A stretch of DNA of 7,672 nucleotides, from assembly GCA_029065305.1 (NCBI GenBank), contig JAIEIQ010000369.1, positions 1 to 7,672 of the forward strand, written 5' to 3'. The position numbers and the translations under genes were made by a program. Of this stretch, positions 1 through 6,500 are shown piece by piece. Source of the DNA: Oscillospiraceae bacterium. GTDB lineage: Bacteria; Bacillota; Clostridia; Oscillospirales; Oscillospiraceae. The first letter of the stretch is position 1, and each line of letters begins with the position of its first letter. The notes under the pieces were generated by a model. That model ran no database searches and was not told the DNA's origin. It saw only the letters and a program-made list of their open reading frames with translations.

Positions 1-363
1 GATCTCCTCCGTGGGCACGCCCAGGTTCTCCGGGCCGAAGGCCACGTCCTCCTCCACCACATTGGCGACGATCTGGTTGTCCGGGTTCTGGAACACCATG
101 CCCACCCGGCGGCGGACCTCCAGCAGGAGATCCTCATCCCGGGTATCCATGCCGTCCACCCAGACCGTGCCCCCCTCGGGAATCAGCACGGCGTTCATGT
201 GCTTGGCCAGGGTGGATTTTCCGGAGCCGTTGTGGCCCAGGATCACCACGAAGCTGCCCTGCTCTATGGACAGATCGACGCCCTGGAGGGCGGGGACCTT
301 CTCCTGCCCCTCCTCAGGGAGGTAGGCGAAGGTCAGATCTTCTGTTTTGATAATGTCACTCAT
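1..363 (-). CDS. ecfA1: Energy-coupling factor transporter ATPase EcfA1, N-terminal part (cut by left window edge)
   Basis: The first 121 residues of an ABC-type ATPase are visible, beginning [14 protein letters not shown]. The Walker A motif GHNGSGKST is at residues 43-51 and the Q-loop glutamine at residue 92 in FQNPDNQIV, followed by [13 protein letters not shown]. The FQNPDNQ...V.EDVAFG pattern is typical of EcfA1 rather than EcfA2, which usually has FQ.PE.Q. In this family EcfA1 pairs with EcfA2 to power the membrane protein EcfT and exchangeable S components for vitamin and metal uptake, acting on the inner face of the membrane. The ATG at 363 is preceded by GAGG with a 7-nt spacer. The gene starts 16 nt after the VanZ-GNAT stop, so it is probably co-transcribed with it. 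The ABC signature, Walker B and H-loop lie outside the window, as would the expected ecfA2 and ecfT. Confidence 0.93.
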   Translation of the reverse strand, partial: MSDIIKTEDLTFAYLPEEGQEKVPALQGVDLSIEQGSFVVILGHNGSGKSTLAKHMNAVLIPEGGTVWVDGMDTRDEDLLLEVRRRVGMVFQNPDNQIVANVVEEDVAFGPENLGVPTEEI

Positions 364-370
364 TCGGTTT

Positions 371-374
371 CCTC
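371..374 (-). promoter_or_regulatory. Ribosome binding site of ecfA1
   Basis: The minus strand reads GAGG seven bases before the ATG at 363. It sits in the 16-nt gap after a double stop (TAATAG) ending the VanZ-GNAT gene, so ecfA1 has its own initiation signal inside the operon. Confidence 0.7.
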
Positions 375-379
375 ATCTA

Positions 380-1438
380 TTACAGGGTAATCCAGTAGCG
401 CTGGAGGATGCCGGACTCTCCCAGGTCCGGCTGGTCCTCCACCTCGTTTTCCAGCACGCCGCCGTTGGCGAGAATGGTCCGCCTGGAGGCGGTGTTGCTC
501 TTATCGCAGGTCACCAATACGCGCTTTTCCTCGGCCTCCCGGTATTTCTCCAGTGCCAGGCGCAGCTGTTCCGCAGCATAGCCCTTCCGCCGCTCGGTTG
601 GACGGACGCAGTAGCCGATGTGGCCCCCGTATTGGCGCAGAAAGTCCGTCAGGGCGCTGCGGCAGTCGATGATGCCCACCACCCGGTTATCCGATTTGCG
701 GACGGTCAGCCAGGTGTTGGAGAGGACCCAGCCGTTCCTGGCCTCCCGGCCCCGGAAGTCCAGCCACTCCTCGTAGGTGTCTGTACTTTCCAGGCCCGCA
801 CAGCCATCAAAGCCGCTGCCGTACTCCAGCATCTCCGCCTTGAAGGCCAAAACCTGCTCCTTATACTCTATGGTGGGTTCGACCAGCTCTAAAATGTCCA
901 TCACATGAAATCTCCTCGCAAATCGGGGCGCAAGCCTTCTCAGCCCCCGCCACAGCAGATAACCGCAGAATACGCCCAGGGCGTTCAGAATGACATCGTC
1001 GATGTCCGTCGTCCGGCCCACCAGCAGCTGCCAGCACTCGATGAAGCCGGTGATGCATAGCCCCGCCGCCAACGCCCGCCGCCAGGTGAAGCCCTGCCAC
1101 AGCAGGGCGGCAAAAAAGCCGAAGGGAACAAACATGACAACATTGCCCACGATATTATAGATATTGTCGATATCGCTGAACGGGATCAGGCTGATCCGGC
1201 TCCCCAGGTTTCCCAGATCGAACAGGGGCGTCCAGCTTCCGCAGAGGCCCGCCAGCAGCCAGCCGGGCTCCCGGAACAGTGTGATCGCCGCCATGCCGCC
1301 TGTAAAAAGCCAGAACAGCAGCATTGCCGTTTTGCGGAGTATGCCGCCTTTGATCCTACGGCGGGCCGGAAGAAACAGCACCGCCGCCGCGCAGCAGCCG
1401 GGGAGCATGAACAGCAGGTACCGAAGGATTCTGCCCAT
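380..1438 (-). CDS. VanZ-like membrane domain fused to GNAT N-acetyltransferase
   Basis: This is a 352-residue two-domain protein. Residues 1-170 look like a VanZ-family membrane protein, with hydrophobic segments near 5-22, 38-56, 95-115, 122-138 and 146-164. Typical VanZ landmarks are GN..MFVPFG (98-107), E134..Q137 and TDIDDVILN (144-152). Residues 180-352 form a soluble GNAT domain related to COG3981 predicted acetyltransferases. It opens with LELVEPTIEYKEQ and carries the acetyl-CoA pyrophosphate loop RRKGYA (283-288), then SNTASRR and ANGG near 314-327. VanZ relatives are linked to low-level teicoplanin resistance or envelope functions. The acetyl acceptor cannot be told. The start ATG lies one base after the methyltransferase stop (TAG-A-ATG), so translation is probably coupled. 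Both halves are about the size of stand-alone proteins, and an internal ribosome binding site precedes M180, so the GNAT part may also be made separately. A true fusion, a lost stop codon and a sequencing error remain open. Confidence 0.85.
   Translation of the reverse strand: MGRILRYLLFMLPGCCAAAVLFLPARRRIKGGILRKTAMLLFWLFTGGMAAITLFREPGWLLAGLCGSWTPLFDLGNLGSRISLIPFSDIDNIYNIVGNVVMFVPFGFFAALLWQGFTWRRALAAGLCITGFIECWQLLVGRTTDIDDVILNALGVFCGYLLWRGLRRLAPRFARRFHVMDILELVEPTIEYKEQVLAFKAEMLEYGSGFDGCAGLESTDTYEEWLDFRGREARNGWVLSNTWLTVRKSDNRVVGIIDCRSALTDFLRQYGGHIGYCVRPTERRKGYAAEQLRLALEKYREAEEKRVLVTCDKSNTASRRTILANGGVLENEVEDQPDLGESGILQRYWITL
911..916 (-). promoter_or_regulatory. Internal ribosome binding site before the GNAT domain
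   Basis: The minus strand reads AGGAGA nine bases before an in-frame ATG at 901 (M180 of the fusion), with a GTG at 904 as an alternative start. The position coincides with the boundary between the VanZ and GNAT domains. This suggests that the GNAT domain was once a separate gene, or still is translated as a 173-residue protein. Chance is possible, because AGG AGA also encodes two arginines of the basic linker. Confidence 0.55.
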
Positions 1439-1439
1439 T

Positions 1440-2306
1440 CTACCGGTCCCCGGTCCAGCGGCCCGTGGCCCCGCAGGGGAGAATCAGGCCGCTCTCCTCC
1501 ACCGGCAGGCCGATTTCATCGCTGACTGTACGGCCTCCGAATTTTTTGGAGACCAGCGTCTCTAAAATATAGGTCAGCACGCTGGGGGCGAGGCCCGTGG
1601 TGTAGGAATTGATAATAATGAACAGGGGCTCGTCCGACAAAACCCCGGCGCACAGCTCTACAAAGGGGTAGAGGCTGTCCTCCAGCTTCCAGACCTCGCC
1701 GGTGGGGCCACGGCCATAGCTGGGGGGATCCATGATGATGGCGTCGTAGCGCCGGCCCCGGCGGATCTCCCGCTCCACAAACTTGGCGCAGTCGTCCACA
1801 ATCCAGCGGATGGGCGCGTCCTCCAGGCCGGAGGCCCTGGCGTTCTCCCGGGCCCACTGGACCATGCCCTTGGCCGCGTCTACGTGGCAGACCTTCGCAC
1901 CCGCCGCCGCGCAGGCTACGCTGGCCGCGCCGGTGTAGGCGAAGAGGTTCAGCACGCTTATCTCCCGGCCTGCGGAGCGGATCTGCTCCCGGGCAAAATC
2001 CCAGTTTACCGCCTGCTCGGGAAAGAGGCCGGTGTGCTTGAAGTTCATGGGCTTGACCTGGAAGGTCAGGTCCCTGTACCGCACCTGCCACGCGCCGGGG
2101 AGCTTCGACTTCTCCCAGGCGCCGCCGCCGGTGTTCGAGCGGAGATACCGCCCGTCGGGCCGCTTCCAGCCGGGGTGGAGGCGGGGTGTGCGCCAGATGG
2201 CCTGGGGGTCCGGCCGCACCAGCAGCTTGTCCCCCCAACGCTCCAGCTTCTCTCCGCCGCCGCAGTCCAGCAGCGCGTAGTCCTTCCATCCGTTTGCCGC
2301 CCACAT
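1440..2306 (-). CDS. Class I SAM-dependent methyltransferase, COG1092 (RlmI/RlmK-like) family
   Basis: With the ATG at 2306 the product is 288 residues, beginning MWAANGWKDYALLDCGGGEK. The family segment KHTGLFPEQAVNWDF is at 90-104. SAM-binding motif I, VLNLFAYTGAAS, is at 118-129, the acidic ribose-binding residue is D143 in HVDAAKG, and motif IV, DPPSYGRG, is at 193-200. Characterised relatives methylate cytosine or guanine in 23S rRNA. This protein lacks the N-terminal PUA domain of RlmI, so its substrate is unknown. An open frame extends to an ATG at 2372, but that lies upstream of the promoter at 2341-2369. The start at 2306 follows AGAGGG at a normal distance and gives the family-like N-terminus. 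It is the first gene of the minus-strand operon and its stop nearly touches the VanZ start. A cytoplasmic RNA-modifying role is inferred from family membership. Confidence 0.93.
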   Translation of the reverse strand: MWAANGWKDYALLDCGGGEKLERWGDKLLVRPDPQAIWRTPRLHPGWKRPDGRYLRSNTGGGAWEKSKLPGAWQVRYRDLTFQVKPMNFKHTGLFPEQAVNWDFAREQIRSAGREISVLNLFAYTGAASVACAAAGAKVCHVDAAKGMVQWARENARASGLEDAPIRWIVDDCAKFVEREIRRGRRYDAIIMDPPSYGRGPTGEVWKLEDSLYPFVELCAGVLSDEPLFIIINSYTTGLAPSVLTYILETLVSKKFGGRTVSDEIGLPVEESGLILPCGATGRWTGDR

Positions 2307-2313
2307 ACGCGTT

Positions 2314-2319
2314 CCCTCT
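2314..2319 (-). promoter_or_regulatory. Ribosome binding site deciding the methyltransferase start
   Basis: The minus strand reads AGAGGG about seven bases before the ATG at 2306. Together with the promoter just upstream it supports this start over the in-frame ATG at 2372. Confidence 0.65.
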
Positions 2320-2340
2320 CTGTCTGTAAAAATACATTTT

Positions 2341-2369
2341 ATTATATACCAGGCCTTGGCAATCGTCAA
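2341..2369 (-). promoter_or_regulatory. SigA-type promoter of the methyltransferase operon
   Basis: On the minus strand the -35 element TTGACG (2369-2364, one mismatch to consensus) and the perfect -10 element TATAAT (2346-2341) are separated by exactly 17 bases. Initiation is expected near 2334, giving a leader of about 28 nt before the methyltransferase ATG. No other convincing promoter was seen for VanZ-GNAT or ecfA1, so this one probably drives the whole operon. Confidence 0.9.
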
Positions 2370-2397
2370 CAAAAGAAGTATGAATATTTTGGACGAT

Positions 2398-2432
2398 TTT
2401 ACAAAAATACGGGGGGATTTCCTTTTGTGAAA
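2398..2432. repeat. Imperfect inverted repeat in the divergent intergenic region
   Basis: The arm TTTACAAAA (2398-2406) can pair with TTTTGTGAAA (2423-2432) if one base is bulged, around a G-rich loop. It lies about 30 nt upstream of the -35 element of the minus-strand promoter. It could be an operator or an upstream AT-rich element, and chance is possible in AT-rich sequence. Confidence 0.3.
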
Positions 2433-2440
2433 GCTGACGG

Positions 2441-2456
2441 TGTACAGCGCTGTGCA
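2441..2456. repeat. Imperfect 16-bp palindrome around a perfect 10-bp core
   Basis: The sequence TGTACAGCGCTGTGCA has a perfect core ACAGCGCTGT and one mismatched pair, so 14 of 16 positions are symmetric. It lies between the minus-strand promoter and the three-arm element before the plus-strand gene. It has the form of a dimeric repressor site, but no regulator gene in the window can be tied to it. Confidence 0.35.
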
Positions 2457-2465
2457 ACTCCATGC

Positions 2466-2502
2466 CCGTTACAGCCGTGGGTGTAACGGTTTTCTGCCGT
2501 TA
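2466..2502 (+). promoter_or_regulatory. Three-arm inverted repeat able to form alternative hairpins
   Basis: Arm 1 CCGTTACA (2466-2473) pairs perfectly over 8 bp with arm 2 TGTAACGG (2482-2489) around an 8-nt loop. Six bases of arm 2 (TAACGG, 2484-2489) also pair perfectly with arm 3 CCGTTA (2497-2502) around a 7-nt loop. The two hairpins exclude each other. The element ends 14 nt before the ribosome binding site of the plus-strand gene. It could be a leader-RNA switch or a multi-site operator for a dimeric regulator. The repeats are read directly; the regulatory role is inferred. Confidence 0.55.
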
Positions 2503-2516
2503 ACATCTATGATGAT

Positions 2517-2522
2517 AAGGAG
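2517..2522 (+). promoter_or_regulatory. Ribosome binding site of the tail-like gene
   Basis: AAGGAG lies six bases before the ATG at 2529, close to the ideal anti-16S match and spacing. This supports that start and argues that the gene is actually translated. No convincing SigA promoter was found upstream on the plus strand between 2370 and 2516. Confidence 0.8.
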
Positions 2523-2528
2523 AATCGC

Positions 2529-3533
2529 ATGAAGTACACAGAAAAATGCCGCCTGCCCCAGTGGGACGAGACGGACCGGGTGCTCCGGACGGATTTCAAT
2601 GACGCCTTCGCCGGGCTGGAGAGAATCGGCGCGGACCATGGACGGCTGCGGTGGATGGCCGGGAATCTGATTCGAGACGCCTACCGCCGGGAGATCCAGG
2701 GGCGGATTCTTCACGGGCGGTGCGGACTGACCGATGGTATGTGGATCAATGCCCTGAGCTCCCGGGAGGAGGCCGGGGGCGATGGGCACGGGTGGAACGG
2801 CAGATATGGCGTGTGCCACAATGACAGCGGCCTGCCGACGCTGGAGGGCGTTGCGGAGGGGGCGAAAGAGGAGTTTTATATCTCCACAGTGCCGACCTAC
2901 AAATACCAGAGCCGGAAGGCGGCGGTGACATTTACCTCCAACGGATATGGGACGATGGACACGGTGACGCTCTGGGGCTGGCACAACTCCAACTACACAA
3001 ACAGCCGGAATTTTTCACTCACTGTCAGCTGTACCAGACTGGATACCGGAGAAACAATAGAGGCGGGGCCCTTCACCTCCTACGGACACTGGTTTTATCC
3101 GAAAGTCGGATTTCCACTGGAGCCGGGGATTTCCTACCGCATGGAATTCAAGGTCCCAGATGGGGTTGAGAATTTTTACGGGGAGGCCGGGTTCGCGCTG
3201 GCCTGCACCAGGCGGACTGTGGATGTGCCGGTCATGGCCTTCTCGGTCCGGGAGGCGGAGAAAACCATCGTCAAATCTATTAAAAATCCGGAGGCGCAGA
3301 GCGCAACCGGCATTGTCCGCTGGAACGGCCAGGGAAGCGTCGGGCTGTCCATCAACAACACACCCTTGACCGTCCTGCGGACACGAGAAACTGTCAACGC
3401 CCTGGGGCGGGCCTGCCATGAAACCGAATTCCGGGCGGAACAGCTCCCGGAAGAGGATTTTGATGTAACCCTGCATATGGAGCCACAGGAGAGTGGACTG
3501 GATGTGTCTGATTATGGACTGATTTGGGAATAA
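2529..3533 (+). CDS. Orphan protein with phage tail-protein-like N-terminus
   Basis: This 334-residue protein has no signal peptide and no membrane segment. Residues 8-33 (RLPQW..TD.V..TDFNDAF..LERI) resemble the N-terminal motif of tail or fibre-associated proteins in prophages of gut Clostridia, where LxQW....D...R.DFN precedes a short helix. This assignment is from memory of that family and has not been searched. Residues 115-230 are rich in aromatic and beta-forming residues (TLWGWHNSNYTN, GHWFYPKVGF) and could be a beta-sandwich that binds sugar or host surface. Residues 245-334 form a further segment ending DVSDYGLIWE. The gene has a strong ribosome binding site, a structured leader and a terminator-like hairpin after its stop, so it appears to be a self-contained unit. 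It is divergent from the methyltransferase operon and convergent with the S-layer-like gene. No capsid, portal, tape-measure or integrase gene is present. A degraded prophage remnant, a phage-derived cargo gene or a domesticated surface-binding protein are all possible. Confidence 0.75.
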   Translation: MKYTEKCRLPQWDETDRVLRTDFNDAFAGLERIGADHGRLRWMAGNLIRDAYRREIQGRILHGRCGLTDGMWINALSSREEAGGDGHGWNGRYGVCHNDSGLPTLEGVAEGAKEEFYISTVPTYKYQSRKAAVTFTSNGYGTMDTVTLWGWHNSNYTNSRNFSLTVSCTRLDTGETIEAGPFTSYGHWFYPKVGFPLEPGISYRMEFKVPDGVENFYGEAGFALACTRRTVDVPVMAFSVREAEKTIVKSIKNPEAQSATGIVRWNGQGSVGLSINNTPLTVLRTRETVNALGRACHETEFRAEQLPEEDFDVTLHMEPQESGLDVSDYGLIWE

Positions 3534-3538
3534 GGAAA

Positions 3539-3564
3539 GGCCCCCGGACCGAAGTCCGGGGGCC
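3539..3564. terminator. Strong GC hairpin between convergent genes, best as minus-strand terminator
   Basis: GGCCCCCGGAC (3539-3549) pairs perfectly over 11 bp with GTCCGGGGGCC (3554-3564). Read on the minus strand the loop is TTCG closed by C and G, the very stable cUUCGg tetraloop, and the stem is followed by TTTCCTTATT. This fits an intrinsic terminator for the S-layer-like gene, whose stop is 30 nt upstream. On the plus strand the loop is CGAA and the downstream tract is less T-rich, so termination of the tail-like gene there is probably weaker. It is likely shared by both genes. Confidence 0.85.
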
Positions 3565-3593
3565 CATCTTATGTTTTGGGCGCCAGTTCTGAT

Positions 3594-6500
3594 TTACTCA
3601 ACGGAAATCAGAATGGAGAGGGAAAGCTCTGCGGCAACAGCGCCAGCGTCAGTCTTCCAAACTGCATCGACAACAAGGGTCTTGCCGTCGTGAAGTGTGG
3701 GATCCAGCGCAGTAACAGTGGCATCATCGATCGTATAGCTCACCTCGGCATTGGCAGCCAGAGTTGCCAACGTAGTAGTGGGATTCTTTGTCCAACCGGT
3801 GATGATACCATTCGCATCCTGAATCGTAATCGGAGCAGTCTTTGTCTGGTCGAGAACGATCTTCTTGATACCGGCAGAAGTCACGCCAGCAGGCTTTGTA
3901 CCATTGAAGGTCGGAGCGATGGTGATCGTCTCATTCTCCCAAGTGACAGTAGTCACAACTGTCTCCTTGCCGTCCTTGCTGGAGGTGATCTTGATTGTAT
4001 CACCTTCAACCACAGCGGTGTTCGTTGCAGTATCTCCGCCGTCGGTAATTGTCAAGTAATCAGCAAGAGTAACACCAGCAGCAGACAGATCCACACCACC
4101 GGGGACAGTCAGCTTGTACGGAGCAGTGCTGCCATTACCAGTCAAGTTGGACTTTGCGGTTTTCGCCAGAGTGGGAGCTGTAACCTTTGTGCCCACTGTG
4201 ACAGCCACAGTGTAAGTCTCTGTGGTGGTACCATCCTCAGCCGTAATTGTGAACTGGAAATCACCAGTAGCGGCAAGAGGGGCCTTACCCTCTGTTTCGG
4301 TCATCTTGTTGACATTCGTGTTCAGTCCGGTAATATTGACACCGCCAGTTTTGTTAGCAATAGCAGAAACGGCGTTCCCGTTATTCAGACCGACAACCAG
4401 CTGCTCCGTGGTGGCGCTGGCAGCCTGATCGCTCGTCAGAGAAACCTCATAGTCCTTGGTAGAACCGGTCTTGAGCTTAGCTTCCACACCCTTGACGGTC
4501 ACACTGCTGATGGAAACATCGTCCCGGGCTTCCTTGATGGTAACCTTGACAGTCTCCGTGCGGGTAACGTCACCCTTGGTCATGGTGATGGTGTAGGTGA
4601 TGCCGTCATCGGCCTTGTCGCTCAGGTCCACACCGTCTTTAGCCGCGCCAACAGCAGCAGTATCGCCGTCGTCCACGACAACGCGGTCAGCGTTGGTGGT
4701 GATCTCATAGGTCTTGGGAGTGGTAGCACTGTCCTTAGCCACGCCGTAATCCAGCTCGACCTTGCCGTCCACAACGTCCACGCCCTTGACCTTCATGGAG
4801 AAGGTGATCTCATCGGGCTGGGGGCCGGGCTCATTGCCAGCTCTCTCGTCGTCCTGCTGGTCCTTGACCTCCTGCCAGAGGTCTTCCAGCCACTGGGGAG
4901 CCTTCCAGGAGCCGTCAGTGTAGCTCACGTCCACGATGAAGGCAACATCGCCGTCAATGTTCTTGACCCACAGGGCCTTGTGGCCGGACTTGATGTCGCT
5001 GCGGGCGTCGGTGTTGGCCAGGTGCAGCTCCTCGTAGCGGACCACGCTGCCGGTACCGTTGCTGCCCGCGCCGATGGCGAAGAGCTCCGCACCGGCGGTC
5101 TTCAGGCGGTAGCTGTCATCGGTAGTATCGTCGCTCACCTCGTTGACATCGATGTAGCGGCCGCGCTCGTTGACTTCCTCCACGCGGCGGACATAGCCGG
5201 CGTAGATGCCGAACTGGCTGAAGTTGTCACCACCATTATCGGCGTCCCAGGTGATCTTGCGGATGGTGTCGGCCATCAGGTCCTCGCCGTCCATCTTGCT
5301 GTCGGCGACCTCATAGAAGCCCTCGTCCTTCCACTGGCTGCCCCAGCTGTTGTCAGTGGGGATCATGTCCACGGCGGCCTTCTCAGTCTCGCTGTTGAGG
5401 GAGCTGATGGCCTGGACGCGGCCGGAGGTCTGGTAGGGGTTGTAGTAGCCCAGGGAAATGCTCTCGTAGGCCTTGTCGTAGTTGTCAACCTCGATGACGA
5501 TGACATCGGCAACCCAGTAGTCCTTCTTGTTGCTGTCGGACTCGGTGTTGCGGGCCACGGCGTAGGCGGCGATGATGTCCTCGGCGTCGATGGCGGGAAC
5601 ATTGTCATAGCCCACGAAGTAGGTGATCTTGCCGCTGCCGCCGGTCTTGACAACGTAGAACTCGGTGTCATCCACAGCGTTCACGTAGCCGTTGGGGTTG
5701 GCGTAATCGCGATCGTGAATCTCGTAGCGGCTGTCCTTCTTGGCAACGCCGTCCACGCTCAGATCGAGCTCGATGTAGTCAACGGCATAGGCGGGATAGT
5801 TCTGGTCGCCGCCGTCGCTGGGCAGGAGCTTCTTGCCGCCGATGGCGCCCACACCAGTGTAGTAGAGCTGCTGGCCCTTCTCATTGGTGTAGTACTCCGC
5901 AGCGGAGGTGAGGCGGACCTCGCCGTCGGCGGTCTTGACGTAGCGGGCCACGTTGGTGGTCACGTTGCGGAAGATGTCGGCTGCGGTACGGCTCTCGCCA
6001 TTCTCGTCCTTGCCGTTGGTCAGGGACAGGTGGGACAGGGCGGGCTGGAGAACGATCTCGTCGTTCTTGTTGACCTCATAAACGTCCTCGTAGTCAGCAT
6101 ACTCGTCGCTGACAAGGTTCATAGCGCCATCCAGATCCTCCCAATCTTCAACGCTGTTGCTGTTGGAGTTGATGTCCAGCAGGAAGTGGTTGCCGCTCTT
6201 GTTGAACACGTCGAACTCCTCGACGGGCTCCTTGCCAGCCTTCAGCTCCGCAGTCAGGCGGGCATTGGTGACATACTGGCCGTTCTGGCCGCGGGAGTAG
6301 TAGAGCTCGGTCACAAGGCCGTACTTGGTGCCCTCGGCGGGCTCGTAAGCGCGGACGTAGCCATAGGCGTCGAAGTAGAGGTTGTACTCCACATTCTCAT
6401 CCATGGTGGTCAGCAGCTCGTCCAGGCGGGTCTTGTTGTAGATGCCGGACTGCTTGTAGACAGTACCGTCAGTGGCGGTAGCGGTCTCGTCCTTGAAGGA

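Noticed and set aside
347..892. Plus-strand 181-codon frame opposite the GNAT domain
   Set aside because: It lies antisense to a gene with clear domain motifs, has no ribosome binding site that I could see and resembles no family I know.
2307..2372. N-terminal extension of the methyltransferase to an ATG at 2372
   Set aside because: The extra 22 codons span the near-perfect SigA promoter, and the family-like N-terminus begins at the ATG at 2306, which has a ribosome binding site.
1516..2463. Long minus-strand frame overlapping the methyltransferase
   Set aside because: It encodes Arg/Pro/Gly-rich low-complexity sequence in another frame of a clear methyltransferase gene: a shadow caused by high GC.
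2469..2984. Minus-strand 171-codon frame opposite the tail-like gene
   Set aside because: The plus-strand gene has an excellent ribosome binding site, a coherent protein and a following hairpin; the antisense frame has Pro/Arg-rich shadow composition.
2529..3533. Intact prophage
   Set aside because: Only one tail-like gene is present; no integrase, capsid, portal, terminase, lysis gene or attachment repeats were seen in the window.
3594..4815. DNA-level tandem repeats or a CRISPR-like array in the C-terminal repeat region
   Set aside because: The similarity between units is visible only in protein sequence; no regularly spaced identical DNA repeats were found.
5363..5671. Minus-strand frame rich in Thr, Ser, Pro and Arg inside the S-layer-like gene
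   Set aside because: The composition is what the strongly biased GAC/GTC/CTG codons give in a shifted frame; it is a shadow, as are similar frames at 6410-6625 and 6767-6982.
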